DNA of 64,000 nt, from NCBI GenBank assembly GCA_963807235.1, contig CAWEBF010000018.1:1-64000 (forward strand). Reading direction: 5' to 3'. The stretch is from CAWEBF01 sp963807235. GTDB taxonomy: Bacteria; Acidobacteriota; Vicinamibacteria; Vicinamibacterales; UBA2999. Every line of letters begins with the position of its first letter. Position 1 is the first letter of the stretch. Below are positions 45,880 through 55,998 of the stretch, piece after piece. Below the pieces are notes generated by a model, which saw only the letters and a program-made list of their open reading frames with translations, made no database searches and was not told the origin of the DNA. The position numbers and the translations under genes are program-made.

Positions 45880-46926
45880 ATGAGTGACACACGACACGCC
45901 ACGGTCAGCGAAGCCGTCGATCTGCCGCCAGACGACATCGCGCTTGCCGACAAGATGAACGCGGGCCGACAGCAGATCCTGACCGAGCTGCACAAGATCA
46001 TCATCGGCCAGCAGGAAGTCATCGACCAGGTGCTGATGACGCTGTTCGTGGGCGGCAACAGCCTGATCGTGGGCGCCCCGGGCCTCGCCAAGACGCTCCT
46101 CATTCACACCATCTCGCGCGTCGTGGACCTGAAGTTCTCGCGCATCCAGTTCACGCCCGACCTGATGCCGTCCGACATCACGGGCACCGACCTGGTGCAG
46201 GAGGACCCGGCTACCGGCCGCCGGCAGATGGTCTTCGCGCCCGGGCCGGTGTTCGCGAACATCGTGCTGGCTGACGAGATCAACCGCACGCCCCCCAAGA
46301 CGCAGTCGGCGCTGCTCGAGGCGATGCAGGAACACCGCGTCACCATCCAGGGCCGCACCTACCAGCTGGCCGAACCGTTCTACGTGTTCGCCACGCAGAA
46401 CCCGATCGAGCTCGAAGGCACGTATCCGTTGCCCGAGGCCCAGCTCGACCGGTTCATGTTCCACATCATCATCGAGCACCCGCCGTACGGCGAGGAGTTC
46501 GACGTCGTGCGGTCCACGACGGGGCTCTCGAACCCGGACCTGCACAAGCCCGTGACGGGGGACGACCTGATCGCGTTCCAGCGGCTGGTGCGCAAGGTGC
46601 CGGTGGCCGAGCCCGTGATGCGCCACGCGCTGGACATCGTGCGCGCCTCGCGATCCAAGGATCCCGACGCCAAGGACTTCGTGAAGAAGTGGGTGGCGTT
46701 TGGCGCCAGCGTGCGCGCGGCGCAGTACCTGGTGCTCGGCGGCAAGGCGCGGGCGCTCACGAACGGCCGCTACCACGTGAGCTTCGAGGACATCCGCGCG
46801 CTGGCCCATCCCGTGCTGCGCCACCGCATCATCACCAACTTCCACGCGCAGTCCGAGTCGGTTACGACCGACGACATCGTGGATCGGCTGCTCGACGTGG
46901 TCCCGCTGCCGCGCTCCGGGATGTGA
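45880..46926 (+). CDS. MoxR family AAA+ ATPase
   Basis: 348-residue MoxR chaperone ATPase. Walker A GAPGLAKT, Walker B IVLADEINRTPPKTQ, sensor I FATQNPIELEGTYPLPEAQ, and the arginine-finger and sensor regions of the family are all present. MoxR ATPases help mature or activate VWA-domain partners, several of which are encoded on either side. ATG 45880 chosen (GGAGT upstream); a TTG two codons earlier is possible. The next gene starts after 1 base. Intact. Confidence 0.96.
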   Translation: MSDTRHATVSEAVDLPPDDIALADKMNAGRQQILTELHKIIIGQQEVIDQVLMTLFVGGNSLIVGAPGLAKTLLIHTISRVVDLKFSRIQFTPDLMPSDITGTDLVQEDPATGRRQMVFAPGPVFANIVLADEINRTPPKTQSALLEAMQEHRVTIQGRTYQLAEPFYVFATQNPIELEGTYPLPEAQLDRFMFHIIIEHPPYGEEFDVVRSTTGLSNPDLHKPVTGDDLIAFQRLVRKVPVAEPVMRHALDIVRASRSKDPDAKDFVKKWVAFGASVRAAQYLVLGGKARALTNGRYHVSFEDIRALAHPVLRHRIITNFHAQSESVTTDDIVDRLLDVVPLPRSGM

Positions 46927-46927
46927 G

Positions 46928-47840
46928 ATGCAGGAAATCCACGCCGTCCCTGGCGCGCGGTTCCTGGACCCGGTGGTGCTCCACCGCATCGGGAACCTGG
47001 AGCTCGTGTCGCGCGCCGTGGTGGACGGGTTCATCAACGGGCTGCACAAGGCGCCGTACTTCGGCGCCTCGGTAGACTTTGCCGAACACCGCGGCTACGT
47101 GCCGGGCGACGACGTGCGCCGGATGGACTGGCGCGTCTGGGCGCGCACCGATCGGCTGTACATCAAGGAGTACGAGGCCGAGTCGAACATGAACTTCTCG
47201 GTGCTGCTGGACGTGTCGAAGTCGATGGACTACGGCAGCCGCGGCATCACCAAGCTCGACTACGCGCGGATCCTCGGCGCGTGCCTGACCAACCTGGTGC
47301 ACCACCAGCGAGACCGCGTGGGCTTTGCGGCGTTCGACAACGACGTCGTGGAGTTCGTGCCGCCGTCGGCCAAGCACATGGACACGGTGGTCCACGTCAT
47401 GGACCGGCTGAAGGCCGGCAACCCGGGGAGCCTCAAGGCCCCCCTCCACAAGCTGGCCGAGCATTTCGGACGCCGGGGGGTCCTGGCGCTCATCTCGGAC
47501 TTCTACGAGGACCCCGACACCGTGCTGGAAGCCGTGTCGCCGCTTCGGTTTCGCGGCAACGACATCATCGTGTTCCACGTCTTCAGATCGCACCGAGCTC
47601 GAGTTCGGCTTCGCCGACGCGTCGCCGTTCGAGGATCTGGAGACAGGGGAGCAGATGCCGGTCGTGCCCGAGGCGTTTCGCGAGGAATACCGGTCGCTGG
47701 TGAAGGCCCACATCGAGGCGCTGCGCTCCAGCTTCTCGAAGGTGCGGGTGGACTACACCATGGTCGATACCTCCCAACCATTGGACCATGCGCTCTTCAG
47801 GTACCTGAGCAGCCGTTCCCGATCCATGAAGAGCAGGTAG
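46928..47840 (+). CDS. DUF58 domain protein (one frameshift)
   Basis: Standard partner of MoxR. DUF58 signature: VDFAEHRGYVPGDDVRRMDW, VWARTDRLYIKEYEAE; then a VWA-like fold with FSVLLDVSKSMDYGS and LALISDFYEDPD. One A is extra near 47583: repaired, FHVFDRTELEFGFADASPFE continues to the stop at 47838-47840. Cytoplasmic or membrane-peripheral. About 303 residues, a normal length. Confidence 0.93.
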
Positions 47841-47843
47841 CTC

Positions 47844-49868
47844 GTGTCTTTTCTGGCGCCGTTGTTTCTCATTGCGCTGGCCGGCCTGGCCATTCCCGTG
47901 CTGCTGCACCTGACCCAGCGCGAGAAAAAGCAGATCGTCTACTTTCCCTCGCTGATGTTCGTGCGCCGCATCCCGTATCAGTCGGTGCGCCGGCGAAAGA
48001 TCCAGAACTGGCTGCTGCTGGCCATCCGGCTCACCGCGTTGGCGCTCATCATCGCGGCTTTTGCCAGGCCGCTGCTGAGCCGCCCCGACGCCCCAATCGC
48101 GATCGGTCAGGGCGCGCGCGAGCTGGTGGTACTCCTGGATGTCAGCTACAGCATGGGCTACGGCGACCGCTGGTCGCGCGCGCAGTCCGCCGCGCGCGAC
48201 GCGCTCCGGGGGTTGGGCTCGAGCGATCGCGGCTCGCTGGTGCTCTTCGCGTCGGGAGCCGACATCGCGATGCGGTCCACCGCCGAAGTGAGCGCGCTGA
48301 CCGCTGCCGTCGATACAGCGAAGCCGGGCGCCGGATCCACCCGGTTCGCGCCGGCGCTCAAGGTGGCCAACAGCCTCTTGACCGATTCGCAGCTGCCACG
48401 CCGCGAGGTGGTGATGATCAGCGACTTCCAGCGCACCGGCTGGCAGGGGGCGGAGGGCACGGCGCTGCCGCCGGGTACTGTGCTGATGCCCGTGCCCGTG
48501 CAGGGCGGTTCCGATCGCCCCAACGTCACAGTGACCGCCGCGGCACTGGCGCGCTCGACCTTCGCGAACCAGGAGCGTGTCGTAGTCACGGCCGGAGTGA
48601 CCAATCATGCCGGCACACCAGCGTCGGCGTTGACGCTCACGCTGGAGATGAACGGCCTGGCCGTCGGCACGCGGCCGGTGACACTCGAGCCGGGCGCGAG
48701 CGGCTCGGTGTCCTTCGATCCCGTTACGGTCGGACAGCGCAACATGCGCGGCTCGCTGAAGCTCAGCGACGACGCGCTGGCGGCCGACAACGTCCGCTAC
48801 TTCGTGCTGTCGCCGGCCGACCCGCTGCGCGTGACGCTCGTCGAACGCCCCGGCGGCAACGGTCTCTACGTGGCGCGCGCCCTCGCCATCGGCGAAGCCC
48901 CCAAATTCGACGCCGTGACCAAGGGCCCCGACGCGCTGTCGGACGACGACCTGCGCCGCAGCGCCGTGGTGGTGCTGAACGACGTGCCGGTGTCGGCCGC
49001 GCTGGCACGCCGGCTCGCGCGTTATGTGGAGGGAGGCGGAGGGTTGCTGGTGGCGGCCGGCCAGCGCGCCAGCTGGCCCTCCGACGTCGAAGCGCTGCCC
49101 GCGTCGATCGGCGCCCCGGTGGACCGCACGCGCGGGCCCGCCGCTCGTGTCACGGGGCTCGAGCTGGGGCACGCGGTCTTCGAGGCGTTCCGCGCCCCGC
49201 GCAGCGGCGACTTCTCCTCGACGCGTATCTACGGCTACAGGCAGCTGGCGGCCGTGGCCGAGGCACAAGTGCTGGCGCGGTTCGACGGCGGCGCCCCGGC
49301 CGTGCTCGAGAAACGGCACGGCGCTGGGCGCGTGCTGCTGTGGGCGTCCACGTTGGATCAGACCTGGACCGACCTGCCGATGAAGCCGGTGTTCCTGCCG
49401 TTCGTGCACCGTGCGGCCACCTACCTGGCCGCCTACGTGCCGCCGCAGCCGTCGCTCACCGTCGGACAGGTGCTGGACCCCACGACGGCCGGCGCTCGCA
49501 AGGGGCAGGCGCCGCCACGCGTGCTCCTGACGCCGTCGGGCCGTCGCGTGGACCTTACCGACGAAGGGGCCGAGGTGCTCGAGCTGACCGAACAGGGCTT
49601 CTACGAGCTCCGCGGCGAGGGCAACGAGGCGGCCGTGGTGGCCGCCAACGTGGATCCGGCCGAGGCGGATCCCACGCCAATCGACCCGGCCGAGATTGTG
49701 TCGGCCGCGGGCGGTGGGGCCGCCACAGCCACGACGGCCGCCAACGCGACGCCCCTGACACCCGAGGCGCGCGAGAAAAGTCAGCGGATCTGGTGGTATT
49801 TGCTATTTGCTGGAGTCTTGCTGCTGGGCCTCGATACTCTCGTCTCGAACCGGCTGACGAAGGCTTAG
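47844..49868 (+). CDS. BatA/VWA membrane protein
   Basis: 674 residues. BatA N-terminal region (FLAPLFLIALAGLAIPVLLH, REKKQIVYFPSLMFVRRIP), second helix (LLLAIRLTALALIIAAFA), a VWA domain with LVVLLDVSYSMGYG (DxSxS MIDAS), beta domains, and a GATase-like segment (YVEGGGGLLVAAGQRASWP). A final helix YLLFAGVLLLGLDTLVSN. Likely clients of the MoxR ATPase just upstream. GTG start 3 bases after the DUF58 gene. Intact. Confidence 0.92.
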   Translation: MSFLAPLFLIALAGLAIPVLLHLTQREKKQIVYFPSLMFVRRIPYQSVRRRKIQNWLLLAIRLTALALIIAAFARPLLSRPDAPIAIGQGARELVVLLDVSYSMGYGDRWSRAQSAARDALRGLGSSDRGSLVLFASGADIAMRSTAEVSALTAAVDTAKPGAGSTRFAPALKVANSLLTDSQLPRREVVMISDFQRTGWQGAEGTALPPGTVLMPVPVQGGSDRPNVTVTAAALARSTFANQERVVVTAGVTNHAGTPASALTLTLEMNGLAVGTRPVTLEPGASGSVSFDPVTVGQRNMRGSLKLSDDALAADNVRYFVLSPADPLRVTLVERPGGNGLYVARALAIGEAPKFDAVTKGPDALSDDDLRRSAVVVLNDVPVSAALARRLARYVEGGGGLLVAAGQRASWPSDVEALPASIGAPVDRTRGPAARVTGLELGHAVFEAFRAPRSGDFSSTRIYGYRQLAAVAEAQVLARFDGGAPAVLEKRHGAGRVLLWASTLDQTWTDLPMKPVFLPFVHRAATYLAAYVPPQPSLTVGQVLDPTTAGARKGQAPPRVLLTPSGRRVDLTDEGAEVLELTEQGFYELRGEGNEAAVVAANVDPAEADPTPIDPAEIVSAAGGGAATATTAANATPLTPEAREKSQRIWWYLLFAGVLLLGLDTLVSNRLTKA

Positions 49869-49911
49869 AATCTAGTAACAGATTCCCGCAGCCGACATTC
49901 ACGGGGGGCCC

Positions 49912-52900
49912 ATGCTCGACAACGTGCAACCTCGCTCCGCCTCGTCCGACCCGGTACTCGCCATCATCGGTGAAGTGCGGAAGCGCTGGCGGATGAAGCT
50001 GGCCCTTCGCGGCGTATTGCGCGCCGGCATCGTGGCGGCCGTGCTGCTCATGGCGGCGGCCTACGGCATCGAGCAGGCGCGCTTCAGCCCGGCGTCGGTG
50101 TGGGCCGCGCGCGGACTGCTGGCCGTTGCCCTGCTCGCCTCCGGCTACTGGTTCCTGTTCCGTCCGCTCCGCCGTCAGGTCACCGACGACCAGGTGGCGC
50201 TGTATCTCGAGGAGAACGAACCGTCGCTGCAGGCCACGCTCCTGAGCGCCGTGGAAGCCAGCCGCGCCGGCAACCCGGAATCGGCGGCGCTGGTGCGCCG
50301 CGTCGTGGAGCAGGCCGTGGAAGCGTGCTCGCGCGTGGGCGCGTCGCGCCGCGTGGAGCAGGCGCCGTTGCGCGGCTACGCCGCCAGCCTCGCGGCCGTG
50401 GCCTTGGTGGCGGCGGTTGTCGTGTTGACCGGCCCCGCGTTCATCCGCCAGGCGTTGAGCGCGATGTTCATGGTCACGCGCGTGCAGGCCGCCGTGCCGT
50501 ATTCCATCGAGGTGAAGCCGGGCAACACGTCGGTGCCGAAGGGATCGGACCAGACGATTGCGGCGAAGCTTCTCGGGTTCGACTCCGAAGACGCCACGCT
50601 GATGACGCGCCGCGCGGACGGCAAGTTCGAGCCGATTCCGCTGGTGCGCACGGAGAACGGCACCTACGAAGCGATGATCTTCGACATCAGCGCGCAGCTG
50701 GACTATTACGTGGAGGCCGACGGCGTGCGCACGCCCGTCTTCACGATGAAGGTCGTGGAAGTGCCCTACGCGCAGCGCATCGCGCTGGAGTTCCGCTTCC
50801 CGGCCTACACCGGTCTCGAGCCGCAGAAGATCGAGGACGGCGGCGACGTGGCGGTGCTGAAGGGCACCGAGGTGCGCGTGCAGGTGTTCCCGACGATGAA
50901 GACCACGGCGGGCCGCCTGGCCTTCGGCGAGGACAAGTTTGCCGAGTTGGCGCCCCAGCCCGACGGATCGCTCGTGGCCAGCTTCACCGCCGAGCGCGAC
51001 GGCTTCTATCACGTGGAACTGGTCGCGCCGAACGGCGAACGCGTGACGGGATCTCCGCAGTACACGGTGGACGTCCTGGAAGACGGCGCACCGACGGTGT
51101 CCTTTGTTCGTCCGGGCCGCGACACCACCGCGTCGGCCGTCGAGGAAGTGTTTGTCGAAGCCAAGGCCGAGGACGACTTCGGCGTGCGCGATCTGGAACT
51201 GGTCTACTCGGTGAACGGCGGCGAAGAGAAGGTCGTGAAGCTGTTCGGTGGCCAGCGGCGGCTGCCGGAGGTGTCGGCCGGCCACACCTTCTACATGGAA
51301 GAACTGGGCGTCCAGGTGGGCGACTCGGTGTCCTACTACGCGCGCGCCATGGACAACGACGGGGCCGCCGGCGCCAAGCGCGCCACGAGCGACCTGTACT
51401 TCCTGCGCGTGCGTCCCTTCTCCAAGGACTTCCGCCAGGCGCAGTCCCAGGGCGGCGGGGGCGGTGGCGGAGGCGGTGGTGGCAACCAGGTGGAGGCGCT
51501 CTCGGAGCAGCAGCGTCAGATCATCTCGGCCACCTTCAACGTCCAGCGTGACCGGAAGACGTTCACGCCCGACAAGCTGAAGCAGAGCTCGAGAGTCGTG
51601 GCGCTGTCGCAGTCGCGCCTGCGCGAGCAGGTCGAGGGCTTGATTACCCGCATGAACAGCCAGCTGGTGCAGCAGGATCCGGCGTTCGCGAAGATCGCCG
51701 AACTGATGCCGCAGGCCGTGGCGGCGATGAAGGAAGCCGAGGGCAAGCTGTCGGCGGTATCGCCGGAAACGGCGCTGGCGCACGAGCACAAGGCGCTGCA
51801 GTTCCTCCAGAAGGCGGAGGAGGAGTACGAGCTGCAGGTGAGCGCCGGCCAGCAGGGCGGCGGTGGCGGCGGTGGCGGCGGCGCGATGCAACAGGAGCTG
51901 GCCGAAATCTTCGACCAGGAGCTGGACAAGATGGCCAGCCGCTACGAAACCGCCAACCAGGCGATGCAGCAGGAAGGCGACCGTCAGGTGGACGAGTTGC
52001 TGGAGAAGCTGAAGGAGCTGGCGCGGCGTCAGGAGCAGGAGGCCGAGCGCCAGCGGCGGCGTGCGCTGGACAGCTCGCAGCAGGGCGGCGGCGGGGGCGG
52101 CGGTGGTGGTGGCGGGGGCGGCGGCGCGGCCAACGCCCAACAGCGCGCGCTGGCCGAACAGGTGGAGGAGGCCGCACGCCGGCTCGAACGCCTGGCGCGT
52201 GAAGAAGAGCGGCAGGACCTGGCCGACGCGGCGCGCCAGATGCGCGAAGCCGCCGATGCGATGCGCAAGGCGGCCGCCGGCGGCGACGCCAATGCATCCG
52301 CCCAGGCGCAGGCCGCCCTGGAGCGACTGCGGGAGACCGAGCGCCGCTTGCAGCGCGGTCAGACCCAGCGCGCTCAGCGCGACATCCAGCAGGCCAAGGC
52401 GCAGGCGGAAGACATCGCACGCCGGCAGCAGGAGATCGCGGACCAGGCCAAGCAGCTGGCGCCGACCGGTGCGACGGAGCGCGCGCAGCAGAGCCGTCAG
52501 ATCAACGAGAAGAAGGACGTGCTGGATCAGAAGCTTGGCGAGCTGGAAACGCAGCTCGATCGCGCGTCACGCGACGCGGCCGGGGACGAGAAGGCCGCCT
52601 CCCGCAAGATGGCCGATGCCGCGGGCGCGATCCGCGACAACCGCCTGCGCGACAAGGTGCGCTACTCGCGGCAGCTCGTGAGCCGGAGCCGTAACCAGAA
52701 CGACGTGAACTCCCTGGAAGCCGACATCGCCGGCGGGATCGACGAGCTGCGCCAGCGGCTCGACGAAGCCGAATCGGCCATCGGCCAGGGTGGCAACAAT
52801 GCCGACAACAAGAAGGAGCAGGCGCTTGATCGTGCGGCTCGCCTGGCGCGCGGCGCCGAGTCGCTGGCCGAGCGCACCAAGGAGCGCGCGCAGCAAGGCC

Positions 52901-53618
52901 AGCAGGGCCAGCAAGGCCGCGACGGCCAACAGAGCCCGCGACGGCCAACAAGGCCGCGACGGCCAGCAGCAGGCGCGCAACGGCCAGCAGGGCGGCCGCC
53001 AGGGCCAGGGCCAGCAGGGCCAGAACGGCCAACAGGGTAAGGGCCAGCAGGGTCAGGGCCAGGGTCAGGGTCAGGGCCAAGGCCAGGGCCAGGGTGATGG
53101 CTCAGGTCAGGGCGAGGGCCAGGGCAGCGAAGACGGCCAGCAGGGCGGTGGCGGCCAGGGCGGCGACAACCGCGGTGGCAGCTTCACCAACGGCGGCTTC
53201 GACCGCGGCGGCGCGTGGAACGGCGGGTCGACGTGGGGCGGGTGGTGGGATGGCCGCAACGCGCGCCTGACGCCCGAGGACATGCGCCAGCTGCGCAACG
53301 ACGCGCGGCAGTACCTGAACGATGCCCGCGAGCTGAGAGGCCAGCTGCGCGGACAGGACGTCGATCCGCGCGAGCTCGAGAACGTGATGAACGCCCTGCG
53401 CGAGCTGGAGGACGACCGCGTCTACCAGAACGTGGCGGAGCTGGTGCGGTTGCAGACGGTGGTGGCGGAAGGGCTGAAGCGGTTCGAGTTCGACCTGCGC
53501 CGCAAGGTGGAGGGCGACCGCAACCAGGCTGCGCTTTCGAGCTCCGACGACGTGCCGGCGGAGTTCCGCCCGCTGGTCGAGCAGTACCTACCGCTCGCTG
53601 GGCAAAGCACCCCGGTGA
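49912..53618 (+). CDS. DUF4175-type envelope protein with Gly/Gln-rich linkers (two indels)
   Basis: About 1235 residues. Two N-terminal membrane helices (LRAGIVAAVLLMAAAYGI, ARGLLAVALLASGYWFLF), a third near residue 160, then beta-sandwich domains (YSIEVKPGNTSVPKGSD, PYAQRIALEFRFPAYTGLEP) and a long coiled-coil C-terminal half broken by three poly-Gly runs and a Gly-Gln repeat region. One base is extra near 52933, inside the Gln-rich region, and one near 53588. With the second repaired the protein ends VEQYYRSLGKAPR at TGA 53616-53618, a conserved-looking end. Without repair it would appear fused to the next gene. Part of the MoxR series. Confidence 0.85.
53041..53130. repeat. Gly-Gln coding hexamer repeat
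   Basis: GGNCAG-type 6-base units repeated about 15 times, encoding a run of alternating Gly and Gln and then Asp/Ser/Glu variants. It lies inside the DUF4175-like gene. Together with the poly-Gly runs (about 51455-51485, 51857-51885, 52083-52130) it makes a low-complexity region prone to slippage. Confidence 0.85.
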
Positions 53619-54439
53619 TCGCGCGCAGCGTCGTCGTGGCCGGGCTGGTCCTCGGCCTGGCCACGGCAGCTGCCGCGCAGTTCGGGTTTCGGGGATTCGG
53701 CCCGCGCGGCGCCGGCGCGCGCTTTCCCACCGCTGAAAGCTTCGGGCGCGGCTTCAACTTCTGCCGCGCCATCTATCGCAGCGTGCGCGGTGAAGCCGGG
53801 GGCCAGGGCTGGTCCACGGACTATCCCGACGCCGAGCTGAACTTTTCGATCCGCCTGTCGGAACTCACCAAGACGCGCGTGCCACGGAACGCCGAGGGCG
53901 ATCCCGAGCACCTGACGGTGCGCCTCACCGACGAGGATCTGTTTCAGTGCCCCTACCTCCACATGGAGGACGTCGGCACCATTTCCTTCAACGAGGTGGA
54001 GGCGCAGGCGCTGCGCACCTACCTCCTGAAGGGCGGCTTCGTGTGGGTGGACGACTTCTGGGGCAGCTATGCCTGGGACACCTGGACGGCGGAACTGGCA
54101 CGCGTGCTGCCGCCGGCGGAGTATCCGATCCAGGACGTGTCGCTGGACCATCCGATCTTCAAGTCGCAGCTGGTGGTGAAGGAGTTCCCGCAGATCCCGT
54201 CGATCCAGTCGTGGCGCCGCAACCCGTACGAGACGTCGGAACGCGGCGCCGACAGCGCCGAGCCGCATTCTCGCGCCATCTTCGACAAGTACGGCAACGT
54301 GATGGTGTTCATGACGCACAACACCGACATCTCCGATGCCTGGGAGCGCGAAGGGGAAGATCCGCGCTACTTCTACCAGTTCTCGCCGTATGGCTATGCG
54401 GTGGGCATCAACGTGATCCTCTACGCGATGACGCATTAG
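53615..54439 (+). CDS. DUF4159 exported protein (second copy)
   Basis: 274 residues. GTG at 53615 overlaps the TGA of the DUF4175 gene and starts a good signal peptide (MIARSVVVAGLVLGLATAAA, then AQFGF). The domain has NFCRAIYRSVRGE, NFSIRLSELTKT, LRTYLLKGGFVWVDDFWG, DHPIFKSQLVVKEFPQI, TSERGADSAEPHSRAIFD and YAVGINVILYAMTH. Closest to the 40433-41335 protein. The repeated segment LLKGGFxWVDDFWG is the family hallmark. Probably periplasmic, part of the MoxR assembly. Confidence 0.9.
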   Translation: MIARSVVVAGLVLGLATAAAAQFGFRGFGPRGAGARFPTAESFGRGFNFCRAIYRSVRGEAGGQGWSTDYPDAELNFSIRLSELTKTRVPRNAEGDPEHLTVRLTDEDLFQCPYLHMEDVGTISFNEVEAQALRTYLLKGGFVWVDDFWGSYAWDTWTAELARVLPPAEYPIQDVSLDHPIFKSQLVVKEFPQIPSIQSWRRNPYETSERGADSAEPHSRAIFDKYGNVMVFMTHNTDISDAWEREGEDPRYFYQFSPYGYAVGINVILYAMTH

Positions 54440-54457
54440 AGAAACACCAGGCATGCG

Positions 54458-55231
54458 ATGCGCAGCCGTCCTCTGACGCTCATCGTCGTGGCCGCGCTGG
54501 TGCTGATTCCGCTGCTGGTTTCGATCGAGCAGCGGGCGTCGGCACAGGGCCGGCGCGGCGCGTCCTCGTTCCGCCGCGCAGTGGCCTACGACGGCAACCT
54601 GGTGTTCACCCGCCTGATCTACGGCTCGGGCCTGGGCGGCTTCGGGTTCGGCGGAGCCGCCTGGTCACACGACTACCCGGCGGCCGATCAGAACATGGGC
54701 GCCATCCTGGACTACATCAGCCACGTGCGCGTGCGGCTCGACGGCACCAACGTCCTGGATCTGGACGACCCGGAGATCTTCCAGAACCCGATTCTCTATG
54801 TGTGGGAGCCCGGGTTCTGGTCCATCGAAGCCAGCGAGGCGCAGCGGCTGCGTGAGTACCTCCTGAAGGGCGGGTTCGTGATCTTCGACGACTTCGAAGG
54901 GCCGGACCACTGGGAGAACATGACGCGGCAGATGAAGCGGGCGCTGCCCGACCACGAGTTCGTCAGAATCGACGAGAGCCACACCATCTTCAAGTCGTTC
55001 TACAACATCAGCAAGCTGGACGTGCCGCACCCGTCGATGAACGTGGTGCCAGGCTACTGGGCGATGTTCGAGAACAACGATCCCGGCGGCCGGATGATCG
55101 CGCTGGCCAACCACAACAACGACATCGCCGAATACTGGGAGTGGTCGGCCGAGGGACTCTACAGCCAGGACCGCACCGGCGACGCCTACCGCCTCGGCGT
55201 CAACTATTACGTGTACGCCATGACGCATTAG
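54458..55231 (+). CDS. DUF4159 exported protein (third copy, divergent)
   Basis: 257 residues. Signal peptide (LTLIVVAALVLIPLLVSIEQ, then RASAQ). The domain keeps LVFTRLIYGSGLGG, LREYLLKGGFVIFDDFEG, DESHTIFKSFYNISKL, ALANHNNDIAEYWEW and YRLGVNYYVYAMTH, but is clearly different from the other two copies. It is the last gene of the series, 18 bases behind the second copy. ATG start. Confidence 0.9.
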   Translation: MRSRPLTLIVVAALVLIPLLVSIEQRASAQGRRGASSFRRAVAYDGNLVFTRLIYGSGLGGFGFGGAAWSHDYPAADQNMGAILDYISHVRVRLDGTNVLDLDDPEIFQNPILYVWEPGFWSIEASEAQRLREYLLKGGFVIFDDFEGPDHWENMTRQMKRALPDHEFVRIDESHTIFKSFYNISKLDVPHPSMNVVPGYWAMFENNDPGGRMIALANHNNDIAEYWEWSAEGLYSQDRTGDAYRLGVNYYVYAMTH

Positions 55232-55252
55232 CGAATGGCGCTGATGGGCTCC

Positions 55253-55346
55253 AGGCTACGGGCTACAGGCTACGGGCGCGACTAGCGCGCTTCTCGGTTC
55301 TCGGTTGTCGTCAACGACCAATGACTAACGACTAACGACCAACGAC
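55253..55346. repeat. Two adjoining 7-bp arrays
   Basis: First array AGGCTAC, GGGCTAC, AGGCTAC, GGGCGCG (55253-55280). Second array of eight units TTCTCGG x2, TTGTCGT, CAACGAC, CAATGAC, TAACGAC x2, CAACGAC (55291-55346). The second array supplies the stop codon and last codons of the minus-strand SPOR gene. Confidence 0.9.
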
Positions 55347-55969
55347 GGTGTTCTGTGGCCGTCACCACCGGTGATCCAGGGCATGGCGTAACCCGCTTCG
55401 CCAAGCTGAGCGGCCACACCCTGCGCCACCTCCAGCGAGGGCAGTGGCCCCACTCGCACGCGGAGGAGGCGGCCGCGTCCGGTCGTCGTGGGCTCCAGGT
55501 ACGCTGAGTAGCCCTTCTTGGCAAGCCAGTCGAGGAGTTGCTCTGCCTCGCGATCGGTTGGCACGGCCGCAATCTGCACCGCGTACGTTCCAGTCGCCGA
55601 AAGGCCGGCCGTTGTGGCCGCCTCGACGGCCGGAGCGGTGTCGCCAACGGCGCTAGGGGCCGTATTGAGCGGCCGCGCCGGAGCCACGACCTGGCCCGCG
55701 GCCAGCGGCCGGGCGCGCACGGAAGGCGCGGGTGCAGCGCGTGAGGTGGTGTTGGCGGCAGGTTCGTCCCGGGCGATGGCGAAATACCCAACGCCGAGGC
55801 CAGCCGCGGCGACTGCTGCAACCGTCATCACACGCCATCGACGACGTGGACGAGCAACCTGCCATTGTATGGAGCCGTCGTCGCCCACCGTCCGCGTCAG
55901 CAGACCAGCGGGCGCGGTGGCTGACGGAGCCCCCTTGGTCTCCGTTGGTTCCTCGACGACGCCGCTCAT
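55325..55969 (-). CDS. Membrane-anchored SPOR domain protein
   Basis: 214 residues. Cytoplasmic N-terminus of about 45 residues, membrane helix (RVMTVAAVAAAGLGVGYFAI, 47-66), Ala/Pro-rich periplasmic linker, then a SPOR domain (about 127-200: TYAVQIAAVPTDREAEQLLD, YLEPTTTGRGRLLRVRVGPL). SPOR domains bind denuded glycan strands made by amidases at the septum. It is the last gene of a three-gene operon with the MamK-like actin and an amidase (29-base gap to the actin gene). The last residues fall in a 7-bp repeat, so its true end may differ. Confidence 0.88.
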   Translation of the reverse strand: MSGVVEEPTETKGAPSATAPAGLLTRTVGDDGSIQWQVARPRRRWRVMTVAAVAAAGLGVGYFAIARDEPAANTTSRAAPAPSVRARPLAAGQVVAPARPLNTAPSAVGDTAPAVEAATTAGLSATGTYAVQIAAVPTDREAEQLLDWLAKKGYSAYLEPTTTGRGRLLRVRVGPLPSLEVAQGVAAQLGEAGYAMPWITGGDGHRTPSLVVSR

Positions 55970-55998
55970 GTCCTGGATCGATCAGCGGACCAACCGAG

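Noticed and set aside
49555..52140. Antisense open frame of 861 aa across the BatA and DUF4175 genes
   Set aside because: Low-complexity translation of the reverse strand of a Gly/Gln-rich gene; no start signal or family.
52790..54439. Fusion of the DUF4175 C-terminus with a DUF4159 protein
   Set aside because: Caused by an extra C near 53588. Removing it gives a conserved end (YRSLGKAPR, TGA) and a separate GTG start with a good signal peptide.
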